Origin: an uncultured Prevotella sp.
GTDB lineage: Bacteria > Bacteroidota > Bacteroidia > Bacteroidales > Bacteroidaceae
Direction: 5' to 3'
NCBI GenBank assembly: GCA_905210845.1
Contig: CAJLYG010000195.1
Span: 1 to 5,931 of the forward strand
Length of the DNA stretch: 5,931 nt
Position numbers and translations under genes: made by a program. The notes under the pieces were generated by a model that was not told where the DNA came from, ran no database searches, and saw nothing but the letters and a program-made list of their open reading frames with translations. Shown here piece by piece: positions 1 to 5,931 of the stretch. Position 1 is the first letter of the stretch; each line of letters opens with the position of its first letter.

Positions 1-6
1 GATGAA

Positions 7-399
7 TCAGCCAAGAAGAAAAAGAAGAAACGCAGACTTCGGGAATGGTACGAGGAAGACGTTCTCGAACGACTTCGTTGCCGTGGCAGCTTCAGGATAA
101 GACAGCCATTCCTGGAACAAAGTAGAGAAGCTATTCCTATAAATCACTTTCCCAGTCTTATGGTCTTTCACTGTGATCTGTCCGTTTCCCTCCATGGGCA
201 GCTCTGCCAAGTGTTGTCGCTTGCCATACCAACGTGGCATGACATTTAGTTCGTCGACGGATAGGTTTTGTTGTTTTACGTTACCTGCGAAATTGTAATC
301 AATGCGCAAAGTGCGGTCTTCGAAATACTGGTCGAACTCTTGTGCATACGTAGCCGTTATGCAACAGAGCAGGCACAACATCGATAAGAGTCTTTTCAT
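7..399 (-). CDS. Truncated M64-type (IgA) peptidase: signal peptide plus M64_N domain only
   Basis: The 130-residue product starts with a signal peptide (charged MKRLL, then a hydrophobic Leu/Cys stretch), with likely cleavage after TYA near residue 19, so it should be exported. Residues about 22-115 look like the N-terminal M64_N domain of Bacteroidetes M64 peptidases. Family-like segments are FEDRTLRIDYNFAGN, AELPMEGNGQITVKD, FSTLFQEWL and SFENVFLVPFPK. Intact members run to roughly 400 residues or more, with a zinc site of HExxH type. Here the similarity ends at about residue 118 and the frame closes after a short hydrophobic tail, AFLLFLLG. The whole catalytic domain is missing, so peptidase activity is not expected. 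Neither other minus-strand frame past residue 118 restores M64-like sequence, which argues against a simple frameshift. The ATG follows the glucosaminidase TAA after one base, so the two genes are probably cotranscribed and translationally coupled. The family call is from memory of family sequences. Confidence 0.72.
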   Translation of the reverse strand: MKRLLSMLCLLCCITATYAQEFDQYFEDRTLRIDYNFAGNVKQQNLSVDELNVMPRWYGKRQHLAELPMEGNGQITVKDHKTGKVIYRNSFSTLFQEWLSYPEAATATKSFENVFLVPFPKSAFLLFLLG

Positions 400-400
400 A

Positions 401-1315
401 TTAATAAACTTTTAATTGGTCTCCAACATGGATTTGGTAATCAAGTGATAAATGGTTTTTCTTATACAAGCTCTTTAAGCGGATACCGTACTTCTGCGCA
501 ATGTCATACATGCTTTCCCCACTTCGAACAGTATGCGGTCGGTTCTTGTAAACCTTGTCGGCTTTCTTCCGCTTTTTCTTCAGATAGACGATGTCCCCGG
601 CACGGAGGGTATCCTTCTTATCCCTTTCATTGTATTTGGCAAGGTCACGATAGGGCAGTTCCACTTCCTTTCCGATCGACTTGAAAGTATCCCCGTCACG
701 GGCAACCAAGTAATAGTTCTTATTGTAGATATGGATAGGATGCAGCTTTTGCCCAGCTACAGGCTGCTCCACGCCCGACCTTTTGGCCATGAACTTGTCA
801 TAGCTACGTGCCCTGTCATATTGGTAGAGTTTATAGAGCTCAATGATCTCAATCAGTTTTGAGGCATACTTGGGATTGGTTGCATATCCACAGGCCTTCA
901 GTCCGTATGCCCAACCCTGGTAGTCAGTCTCCTTTAAGTTGAACAGTCGACTGTATCTGGAGTTCTGTGAGAGGAAGCGGCTGTGGTCTTCATAGCTCTC
1001 ATACGCATCGCGATAGGCCCGGAAGCACTCTTGTTTCTGGTCATCGTCGTGATAAACCGAGCCGCCTGTCCAGCCATGGCATTTGATCCCGAAGTGATTG
1101 TTTCCTCTTACCACAAGGTCACTCAGTCCTGCACGGCTTTCAAACAACCCTTGGGCAAGCGTGATGCTGGCAGGAATATGATATCGTTTCATTTGCTGGA
1201 TGGCAAGATCCTTGTATTGGTTGATGTATGTCTGGTATTGTGAATTCCATCTCATTTGTGCCCATGTCGGGCACAAAGAAAAGAAAAGGAGCAATAGGAT
1301 AAAATACTTCTTCAT
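401..1315 (-). CDS. Secreted N-acetylglucosaminidase (GH73 type) with two C-terminal LysM repeats
   Basis: The 304-residue protein is probably a peptidoglycan hydrolase acting in the periplasm or at the cell surface. It starts with MKKYF and a Leu/Phe-rich signal sequence, with likely cleavage after TWA at residue 19. Residues about 30-165 form the glucosaminidase (FlgJ/GH73-like) domain: ITLAQGLFES holds the probable catalytic Glu59, NNHFGIKC lies at 72-79, and the family YATNPKYA block is at 144-151. Two LysM-like repeats follow, about 200-246 (YYLVARDGDTFKSIGKE through AGDIVYL) and 260-304 (HTVRSGESMYDIAQKYGI through VGDQLKVY), which should bind glycan chains. They are joined by a basic linker, KKKRKKADK. 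Family enzymes cut the bond after GlcNAc in peptidoglycan; the exact substrate is inferred. The gene is first of a pair with the M64_N gene and has a well-placed promoter upstream. Length and architecture look complete. Confidence 0.9.
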   Translation of the reverse strand: MKKYFILLLLFFSLCPTWAQMRWNSQYQTYINQYKDLAIQQMKRYHIPASITLAQGLFESRAGLSDLVVRGNNHFGIKCHGWTGGSVYHDDDQKQECFRAYRDAYESYEDHSRFLSQNSRYSRLFNLKETDYQGWAYGLKACGYATNPKYASKLIEIIELYKLYQYDRARSYDKFMAKRSGVEQPVAGQKLHPIHIYNKNYYLVARDGDTFKSIGKEVELPYRDLAKYNERDKKDTLRAGDIVYLKKKRKKADKVYKNRPHTVRSGESMYDIAQKYGIRLKSLYKKNHLSLDYQIHVGDQLKVY

Positions 1316-1338
1316 TCTTGAATACAGTTATTGGATTA

Positions 1339-1372
1339 CAAAAGTAAACAATCTTGTCGAAAATATTGCAAA
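1339..1372 (-). promoter_or_regulatory. Bacteroidetes-type promoter for the glucosaminidase/M64_N pair
   Basis: On the minus strand there is an exact TAnnTTTG box, TACTTTTG (1346-1339). A TTTG at 1372-1369 lies 22 bases upstream as the -33 element. This matches the Bacteroides sigma-ABfr consensus, with a spacer slightly longer than usual. The box ends 23 bases before the ATG, which implies a leader of roughly 15-20 bases. The transcription start is inferred. Confidence 0.65.
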
Positions 1373-1394
1373 TTTCTTCTATTTTAATGAAAAG

Positions 1395-1505
1395 TTACAA
1401 GGCTTTTAACGAATCATAGGCTTTCCAACGACTGGGTTGATCGTTGATTCTTGCATACGGTTCCTTCCTCTGCTTTTTCTCACTTAGGTTCTCCCTTCTT
1501 GGCAT
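1395..1505 (-). CDS. Possible small basic protein, 36 residues, function unknown
   Basis: Reading the minus strand from the ATG at 1505-1503 gives 36 codons and a TAA at 1397-1395. The product starts MPRRENLSEKKQRKEPY and ends PSRWKAYDSLKAL. It is hydrophilic and rich in Lys, Arg and Glu, with aromatic residues near the end and no signal peptide or membrane segment. It points the same way as the glucosaminidase gene and ends 79 bases before its ATG, just upstream of that gene's promoter. The residue mix looks protein-like, and an independent function would explain part of an otherwise long gap. Against it are the short length, no exact TAnnTTTG box upstream, no clear ribosome binding site and no family I recognise. 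It could also be a remnant C-terminus or chance. Confidence 0.33.
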   Translation of the reverse strand: MPRRENLSEKKQRKEPYARINDQPSRWKAYDSLKAL

Positions 1506-1562
1506 GTATCCAATAAAGAACAACTTTTTCAGGGGAATGATGGGACTTTAGGCTTTTTTCAT

Positions 1563-1570
1563 TACCTTTG
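1563..1570 (+). promoter_or_regulatory. Probable -7 box of the promoter for the HPPK-like gene
   Basis: TACCTTTG is an exact match to the Bacteroidetes -7 consensus TAnnTTTG. It lies 69 bases before the ATG at 1640, so the leader would be about 60 bases. No clear TTTG sits 19-22 bases upstream, which makes this weaker than the hisG and glucosaminidase promoters. Confidence 0.45.
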
Positions 1571-1639
1571 CTGGCACTTTGAACGAGCATAACTCCTCTT
1601 GTCAGGCTTGAGTTGTTGCTATGTAAAGAAATTGCCATC

Positions 1640-2014
1640 ATGATAAACAAGATCATACTTGCGATAGGTTCCAATTACGATCCCATGGTCAACATGGATC
1701 AGGCAGAGATATACTTAAGGGACATCTTTGCCGATATACAGTTCACACGACGGATATGGACAGAGCCCATAGGCATCGACTCCGATCCTTTTCTCAACTG
1801 CATGGCCATGGCTTCCACTCAGGATGACTTTGAGCAGGTACAAGGAACGTTAAAGCAAGTAGAGTGGCAGATGGGGAGCACCCATCAAGAACATTGCCGA
1901 GGTCTTGTCAAGATCGACCTTGATATCCTCTTGTTCGGGAAAAGGAGATACCACAATGCTGATTGGAGACGCTCGTATGTGTCGACGCTGATCGAGGAAT
2001 TACCGTTGCCCTGA
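1640..2014 (+). CDS. Short HPPK (FolK)-like protein, possible hydroxymethyldihydropterin pyrophosphokinase
   Basis: The 124-residue product resembles 6-hydroxymethyl-7,8-dihydropterin pyrophosphokinase, which transfers pyrophosphate from ATP to the pterin in folate synthesis. Visible family features are ILAIGSN at the N-terminus (6-12), W-TEPIG (40-45), F-LN (51-53), and [10 protein letters not shown] (91-100), whose Asp93 and Asp95 match the Mg-binding pair of E. coli HPPK. It is shorter than the E. coli enzyme (159 residues) and ends soon after the DLD block with a compact [14 protein letters not shown] segment. By hand alignment the positions equivalent to E. coli Arg82 and Arg92 are Ser80 and Val90, so activity is uncertain. 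I chose the ATG at 1640 over the in-frame TTG at 1613 because the family's first strand begins right after MINK. The gene converges on hisC and overlaps its 3' end by 15 bases. Short proteins of this kind seem typical of Bacteroidetes (from memory), so it may be a lineage-specific form or a paralogue. Confidence 0.7.
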   Translation: MINKIILAIGSNYDPMVNMDQAEIYLRDIFADIQFTRRIWTEPIGIDSDPFLNCMAMASTQDDFEQVQGTLKQVEWQMGSTHQEHCRGLVKIDLDILLFGKRRYHNADWRRSYVSTLIEELPLP

Positions 2015-3049
2015 CTCATATTGCCGTAAGGCAGCCAACAGTTCGTTGTTCTCCGACCGTGTGCCGATGGTCACCCTCAGGCAGTTATGGCAAAGGGAGA
2101 CCTTCGTCCGGTTTCTCACGATGATTCCTTTTTCCACTAAGTACTGGTAGATCACTTGTGCGTCTGTCATCTTCGCCAAGAAGAAATTGGCATCCGTGGG
2201 GTAGACCTTAACGCAGGTCGGTAGCTCCGAAAAGGCCTGGATCATGCGTTGACGCTCCAAGAGAAGTGTCTTTACCCATTTGACAGTCTCAAATGGGTCA
2301 CTTAAAGCCTCTAAAGCCTGCTTCTGTGTGAGTGCATTGACATTATAGGGATATTTCACCTTATTGAATAAATCGATGATCTCTTTCCGAGCGAAAGCCA
2401 TGCCCAATCGGATGGCAGCGCAACCCCAAGCCTTGCTCATGGTATTCAGCACGATCAGGTTGGGGTACAAGTCCAAGTCTTCTCGGAAAGTACGTTGATT
2501 GGAAAAGTCACTATAGGCCTCATCCACAATGACGATCCCATCAAAGTTGTCCAATACCTTCACAACCTCTTCTCGCTTCATGTTGTTCCCAGAAGGATTA
2601 TTCGGACTACAAAGCCAAATCAACTTTGTGTTCTCGTCACAGGCTTGAAGCAGTGAGTCGGCATGCATCTGATAATTATCGTCCAGCAAAACCGGTCGGT
2701 AATCTATGTCATTGATGGCTGCGCATACACTGTACATGCCATATGTGGGTTCAATGGCAACAACGTTGTCTATTCCCGGGCGACAGAAAATACGGTAGGG
2801 CAGGTCAATGGCCTCGTCACTTCCATTGCCCAAGAAGATCTTCTCTGGAGCAACATGCTTGACCTTAGAGACCAATTTCTTCACCTCAGTCTGCAATGGA
2901 TCCGGGTATCTGTTGAACGGTTTGTTATAAGGGTTCTCGTTAGCATCCAAGAACACGTGGGCGACATGCCCACTGTATTCGTTACGTGCACTACTATATG
3001 GAGTTAGATTCCATATATTCTCTCTCACCAATTCCTGCAGACCTTTCAT
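2000..3049 (-). CDS. hisC: Histidinol-phosphate aminotransferase HisC
   Basis: The 349-residue protein is a fold-type I PLP aminotransferase. It converts imidazole-acetol phosphate and glutamate to histidinol phosphate and 2-oxoglutarate in the cytoplasm. Residues seen include LDANENPYN (34-42), GNGSDEAID (74-82), CSPNNPSG (147-154), VDEAYSDFS with Asp176 and Tyr179 for the cofactor ring, MSKAWG with the Schiff-base Lys206, the phosphate-binding Arg214 in IRLG, and LRVTIGT with Arg325 for the substrate phosphate. Length is normal for the family and the protein looks intact. The start lies 7 bases after the hisD stop, so it is the last gene of the hisGDC run. Its 3' end overlaps the convergent HPPK-like gene by 15 bases, and no intrinsic terminator is visible between them. 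Related aromatic aminotransferases are the alternative, but the sequence motifs and the his context make HisC the clear choice. Confidence 0.96.
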   Translation of the reverse strand: MKGLQELVRENIWNLTPYSSARNEYSGHVAHVFLDANENPYNKPFNRYPDPLQTEVKKLVSKVKHVAPEKIFLGNGSDEAIDLPYRIFCRPGIDNVVAIEPTYGMYSVCAAINDIDYRPVLLDDNYQMHADSLLQACDENTKLIWLCSPNNPSGNNMKREEVVKVLDNFDGIVIVDEAYSDFSNQRTFREDLDLYPNLIVLNTMSKAWGCAAIRLGMAFARKEIIDLFNKVKYPYNVNALTQKQALEALSDPFETVKWVKTLLLERQRMIQAFSELPTCVKVYPTDANFFLAKMTDAQVIYQYLVEKGIIVRNRTKVSLCHNCLRVTIGTRSENNELLAALRQYESGQR

Positions 3050-3056
3050 ATCATTT

Positions 3057-4340
3057 TTATTTAAGAGATTCTATTCTAACTGTCATGGCGTTCTTGTGGG
3101 CCTCCAATTGCTCAAGAGCGGCCATGACCTCGACAGCCTTCCCGATGCTTCTGATACCCTCCTCATCAAGATATTGGAATGTCACCTTGCGGTTATAGCT
3201 GTCTAAGTTAACGCCATTGTATGCCAAGGCATATCCGTGGGTAGGGAGCGTATGGTTAGTTCCGCTGGCATAATCCCCAGCGCTTTCGCAGGCGTATTTC
3301 CCAAGGAACACGCTGCCCGCGTTGATGACCTTGTCGGCTAATTGCCGGTAATCCTCCGATGCTAAGATAAGATGCTCGGGCGCATAGGCATTGCTGAGGT
3401 CGATAGCTTCTTGGGAGTCATGGACCAATACCAGTTTGCTGTTTTCGAGAGTCTGGCGTGCGATCTCCCTTCTGGGAAGCTTTTCCAACTGCCTTTCCAC
3501 CTCATCCTTTACCTCTTCAAGCATCTCCTTTGAAGTAGAAATCAAGATGACCTGTGAATCTACGCCATGCTCGGCTTGCGAAAGCAGGTCGGCTGCCACA
3601 AACACAGGATTGCTTTTAGCATCAGCGATCACGCATACCTCAGAAGGACCAGCCGGCATGTCAATGGCAACATCATGCAAGGAGACTTGTTGCTTGGCAG
3701 CCATCACATATTGGTTGCCGGGACCAAAGATCTTGTAAACCTTAGGAACAGAGGCAGTACCATAAGCCATGGCACCGATAGCCTGCACGCCGCCAGCCTT
3801 GAAGATCTTCCCCACGCCAGCTATTTGCGCCGCCATGAGGATGGCAGGGTTCACTTTCCCTTCCTTGTTCGGAGGCGTGCACAGCACGATCTCCTCGCAT
3901 CCAGCGATCTTCGCTGGTGTAGCTAACATCAGGACCGTGGAGAAGAGGGGAGCCGTACCTCCCGGAATATACAGTCCAACCTTTTGAATGGGAACGCTTT
4001 TCTGCCAGCAAGTCACTCCAGGTGCTGTCTCGATCTTCTTCCCTTCGAATTTCTGGGCTTCATGAAACTTGGCAATATTCTGAAGTGCCAACCGTAGGGC
4101 ATCCTTCAATTCATCTGGAACCAGCGTGTTCGCTTCCTCCATCTCTTCGGGCGTGACCGCCAAGGAAGACAGTTTGACATGGTCGAACTTCTCCTCATAC
4201 CTCTTTACGGCATCATCGCCATTTGCTTTGACGTCATTCAAGACCTCTTGAACAGTGGCCGTCAACTGTGAGACATCCAAGTGCGGACGCTTCACGATCT
4301 CGCCCCATTCTTCCTGCTTAGGATATAAGATCACATTCAT
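3057..4340 (-). CDS. hisD: Histidinol dehydrogenase HisD
   Basis: The 427-residue zinc enzyme carries out the last two steps of histidine synthesis, oxidising L-histidinol to L-histidinal and then to L-histidine with two NAD+. The match is strong along the whole length: [10 protein letters not shown] (121-130), [11 protein letters not shown] (180-190), IFGPGNQYV (204-212), MPAGPSEV (228-235) and APEHLIL (320-326). With a constant offset of 4 from the E. coli numbering, all key residues are present: zinc ligands Gln255, His258, Asp356 and His415, the catalytic pair Glu322/His323, and His363 in SGTNH. The protein is full length, and the start [12 protein letters not shown] fits the family. The ATG follows the hisG TAA after a single base, which suggests translational coupling with hisG, and hisC follows after 7 bases. 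Function is predicted with high certainty. Confidence 0.97.
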   Translation of the reverse strand: MNVILYPKQEEWGEIVKRPHLDVSQLTATVQEVLNDVKANGDDAVKRYEEKFDHVKLSSLAVTPEEMEEANTLVPDELKDALRLALQNIAKFHEAQKFEGKKIETAPGVTCWQKSVPIQKVGLYIPGGTAPLFSTVLMLATPAKIAGCEEIVLCTPPNKEGKVNPAILMAAQIAGVGKIFKAGGVQAIGAMAYGTASVPKVYKIFGPGNQYVMAAKQQVSLHDVAIDMPAGPSEVCVIADAKSNPVFVAADLLSQAEHGVDSQVILISTSKEMLEEVKDEVERQLEKLPRREIARQTLENSKLVLVHDSQEAIDLSNAYAPEHLILASEDYRQLADKVINAGSVFLGKYACESAGDYASGTNHTLPTHGYALAYNGVNLDSYNRKVTFQYLDEEGIRSIGKAVEVMAALEQLEAHKNAMTVRIESLK

Positions 4341-4341
4341 A

Positions 4342-5193
4342 TTACAATATCATTTTCTCGATGGGTGAGACAAGGATACCCTGTGCGCCCAACTCTTTCA
4401 ACTTCCCGATAATCTCCCAAAAGCGCTTTTCGTCAAGCACAGTGTGGATAGAGCACCAGTTCTCGTCGGCCAAGGGAATGATGGTAGGGCTCTTGATGCC
4501 CGGCAATACAGCCGTGATCTCCTTGATGCGGTCCTTGGGTGCGTTCATCATTACATATTTCTTGTCCTGCGCGGATCGGACTGCCTCGAAGCGGAACAGC
4601 ATCTCATTCAGGATCTGGTGCTTCTCATCCGTCAGTTGCCAGTTGCCAATGAGCAAGGCTTCGCTCTGCATGACCACTTCCACTTCCCTGAGATTGTTGC
4701 TCACCAAGGTAGATCCTGAGCTGACAATATCGAAGATACCGTCTGCTAATCCAATTCCCGGGCTGATCTCCACGCTACCCGTAATCACGTGTATATCAGC
4801 GTTGATGCCCTTTTCGTTCATGAATTTCCTTAAGATATTCGGGTAGGAAGTCGCGATCTTCTTACCATTGAACCATTCCAATCCCTGATAGTTGTATTCC
4901 TTAGGGATGGCGAGTGACAACCTGCACTTGCTGAACCCCAGCCTGTCGATGATCTGCGCGTTCTCATTGCGTTCCACGAACTCATTCTCACCTACGATGC
5001 CGATGTCTGCCACGCCATTGGCTACGGTCTGTGGGATATCATCATCACGAAGATACAAGACCTCAAGTGGGAAATTTGACGACTGGACAAGGAGAGTGCG
5101 CTTGCTTGCGCTTACCTTAATGTCTGCTTCAGACAGAAGATTCATCGTGTCTTCAAAGAGACGACCTTTCGACTGGACGGCTATACGTAACAT
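4342..5193 (-). CDS. hisG: ATP phosphoribosyltransferase HisG, long form
   Basis: The 283-residue enzyme joins ATP and PRPP to give phosphoribosyl-ATP, the committed step of histidine synthesis. The N-terminus LRIAVQSKGRLFEDT and the GVADIGIVGENEF block (60-72) are typical of the catalytic domain. The PRPP loop is visible at about 149-168 (LADGIFDIVSSGSTL), with Asp151, Asp155 and the Ser/Thr residues that hold the phosphate. Residues about 210-283 form the C-terminal ACT-like regulatory domain (KKYVMMNAPKDRIKEI through GILVSPIEKMIL). Long-form enzymes are typically hexameric and inhibited by histidine without a HisZ partner, so feedback control at the protein level is expected here. It is the first gene of the run, with a strong promoter match upstream and a leader of only about 25 bases. 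That leaves no room for a histidine leader-peptide attenuator. Confidence 0.97.
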   Translation of the reverse strand: MLRIAVQSKGRLFEDTMNLLSEADIKVSASKRTLLVQSSNFPLEVLYLRDDDIPQTVANGVADIGIVGENEFVERNENAQIIDRLGFSKCRLSLAIPKEYNYQGLEWFNGKKIATSYPNILRKFMNEKGINADIHVITGSVEISPGIGLADGIFDIVSSGSTLVSNNLREVEVVMQSEALLIGNWQLTDEKHQILNEMLFRFEAVRSAQDKKYVMMNAPKDRIKEITAVLPGIKSPTIIPLADENWCSIHTVLDEKRFWEIIGKLKELGAQGILVSPIEKMIL

Positions 5194-5224
5194 ATAAAAT
5201 TCTAATTTTCTTAAAAATACACTG

Positions 5225-5256
5225 CAAAAATACGCTTTTCTAACGGTTTTCGCAAA
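5225..5256 (-). promoter_or_regulatory. Promoter of the hisGDC operon
   Basis: On the minus strand, TTTG (5256-5253) is followed after 20 bases by TATTTTTG (5232-5225), a full match to the Bacteroidetes -33 TTTG and -7 TAnnTTTG pair with near-ideal spacing. The -7 box ends 31 bases before the hisG ATG, so the transcript probably starts near 5219 with an AT-rich leader of about 25 bases. No operator palindrome or riboswitch is evident. Confidence 0.72.
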
Positions 5257-5264
5257 TTAAGTAG

Positions 5265-5272
5265 TAATTTTG
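5265..5272 (+). promoter_or_regulatory. Probable -7 box of the promoter for the MltF-like lipoprotein gene
   Basis: TAATTTTG is an exact TAnnTTTG match facing the lipoprotein gene. It ends 12 bases before the ATG at 5285, so the leader would be only about 6-9 bases. No TTTG sits at the usual distance upstream; the nearest candidate, TTTT at 5247-5250, is 14 bases away, which is short. Its upstream region overlaps the hisG promoter. Confidence 0.42.
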
Positions 5273-5284
5273 TGAGGTTTTACA

Positions 5285-5931
5285 ATGGATTTCAAGTTTA
5301 TATACATATTATTTGCAATTCTTTTCTTAACGGGTTGTTCACAGCAAAAGCAGCCTGTGGTCACCCCGTGGGGTACCTCTATCGGTGAGGATACTGTTCC
5401 TGCGAAGAATGAATTCACACTGAGCGATATCCAGACAAATGGTGAACTGATCATGCTGACCATGACAGGTCCTGAGAATTACTATGACTATCATGGGCAT
5501 GGCATGGGCACGCAATACCTCCTTTGTGAGAAGTTTGCCCAGAAGTTAGGTGTTTCCTTACGGGTTGAGGTATGCAAGGATACTGCGGAAATGGTGCGGA
5601 GACTCCAGAATGGGGATGGCGATATCGTTGCTTTTCCTTTGCCCAAGAAGTTCAAGGGCATTCGATATTGTGGGGCAGGGGTTGATTCCCTGCATGTGCA
5701 GTGGGCAGTCCAGAAGGGCAATCAGGAATTGGCTGACTCGTTAAACCAATGGTTCAAGCCAGCGATGATCGCCCAAGTAAAAAGTGAGGAATCCTTCTTG
5801 CTGTCTACTCGCAGCATTACCCGCCATGTTTATTCCCCGATGTTGAACAGGGCTGAAGGTGTGATCTCACGTTACGATCGCTATTTTCAGATGTACGCGC
5901 CTATCGCCCGATGGGACTGGCGGTTGATGGC
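5285..5931 (+). CDS. MltF-like lytic transglycosylase lipoprotein, 3' end beyond window
   Basis: The frame opens at ATG 5285 and stays open to the window end, giving 215 residues without a stop. A lipoprotein signal is clear: a hydrophobic run, then LTGC with the lipidated Cys18, followed by SQQ. Residues about 50-125 resemble the first lobe of a family 3 solute-binding domain: NGELIMLTMTGPENYYDY, GMGTQYLLCEKFAQKLGV and LQNGDGDIVAFPLP. Residues about 140-160 (WAVQKGN-ELADSLNQWF) resemble the end of that domain. Residues about 190-215 (GVISRYDRYFQMYA then WDWRLMA) match the lead-in to the SLT lytic transglycosylase domain of MltF-type proteins, whose catalytic Glu would lie a few residues past the edge. 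Such enzymes cleave peptidoglycan glycan strands with formation of 1,6-anhydro-MurNAc ends. The solute-binding region is much shorter than in E. coli MltF. The gene is divergent from hisG and probably has its own promoter. Confidence 0.85.
   Translation, partial: MDFKFIYILFAILFLTGCSQQKQPVVTPWGTSIGEDTVPAKNEFTLSDIQTNGELIMLTMTGPENYYDYHGHGMGTQYLLCEKFAQKLGVSLRVEVCKDTAEMVRRLQNGDGDIVAFPLPKKFKGIRYCGAGVDSLHVQWAVQKGNQELADSLNQWFKPAMIAQVKSEESFLLSTRSITRHVYSPMLNRAEGVISRYDRYFQMYAPIARWDWRLM

Larger units (their letters stand above)
1316..1639. other. 324-base divergent intergenic region (glucosaminidase / HPPK-like gene)
   Basis: This gap separates the start of the minus-strand glucosaminidase from the start of the plus-strand HPPK-like gene. 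It holds the glucosaminidase promoter (1339-1372, minus), a possible 36-codon minus-strand ORF (1395-1505) and a TAnnTTTG box facing right (1563-1570). A 6-bp inverted repeat, CAACGA (1426-1431) and TCGTTG (1441-1446) with a 9-base loop, lies inside the small ORF. It has no T-run after it on either strand, so it is not a convincing terminator. I see no tRNA, riboswitch or insertion-sequence signature here. Confidence 0.7.

Noticed and set aside
1426..1446. Hairpin CAACGA / TCGTTG as a possible terminator
   Set aside because: The stem is only 6 bp with modest GC content and no T-run follows on either strand. It could equally be chance within the small ORF.
1613..1639. Upstream TTG start for the HPPK-like gene, adding nine residues
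   Set aside because: The ATG at 1640 places the conserved ILAIGSN strand right at the N-terminus, as in the family, and the extra residues have no counterpart.
1480..1674. 64-codon minus-strand ORF overlapping the start of the HPPK-like gene
   Set aside because: It needs a TTG start inside the antisense of a conserved N-terminus. It also overlaps the small ORF at 1395-1505 in another frame and shows no recognisable domain or signal.
3742..4011. 89-codon minus-strand ORF inside hisD, and similar long plus-strand frames in hisD and hisG
   Set aside because: They lie wholly within strongly conserved enzyme genes in other frames and have no domain of their own, so they are shadow frames.
5194..5224. 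Histidine attenuator or T-box riboswitch in the hisG leader
   Set aside because: The predicted leader is only about 25 AT-rich bases, with no His codon run, no alternative hairpins and no T-box sequence.
1..5931. Defence system, phage, insertion sequence or CRISPR array
   Set aside because: Every convincing gene is metabolic or cell-wall related. There are no transposase or integrase motifs, no terminal inverted repeats and no regularly spaced repeats.

Overview
This window looks like ordinary chromosomal DNA from a member of Bacteroidales, most likely Prevotella or a close relative. Four things point there. The proteins match Bacteroidetes families: an M64_N domain, a glucosaminidase with LysM repeats, a small HPPK-like protein and a short MltF-like lipoprotein. 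The start codons lack clear Shine-Dalgarno sequences. Exact matches to the Bacteroidetes sigma-ABfr -7 box (TAnnTTTG) lie before four genes. Histidine genes are in the order hisG-hisD-hisC. The genus is an inference.

Left part (1-1639): a minus-strand pair encodes a secreted GH73-type glucosaminidase with two LysM repeats (401-1315), followed after one base by a secreted M64_N-domain protein (7-399). The second gene stops where the M64 peptidase catalytic domain should begin, so it appears truncated at the window edge. The 324-base gap upstream of the glucosaminidase holds its promoter, a possible 36-residue minus-strand small ORF (1395-1505) and a promoter box for the next plus-strand gene.

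Middle (1640-5193): a short HPPK (FolK)-like gene on the plus strand runs tail to tail into hisC with a 15-base overlap. The minus-strand operon hisG-hisD-hisC is tightly packed, with gaps of 1 and 7 bases. It encodes the first step (HisG, long self-sufficient form), the seventh step (HisC) and the last two oxidations (HisD) of histidine synthesis. All the catalytic residues I could check are present. No hisB follows hisC.

Right edge (5194-5931): a 91-base divergent intergenic region carries the hisG promoter and a partly interleaved promoter for a plus-strand lipoprotein of the MltF-like lytic transglycosylase type. The window cuts this gene just before the expected catalytic glutamate.

I see no tRNA, rRNA, CRISPR array, insertion sequence or phage gene. 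The points most worth checking are the truncated M64 gene and the sequence at its junction, the unannotated small ORF, the atypical HPPK-like protein and the compact substrate-binding region of the MltF-like protein. I find no convincing new multi-gene system.
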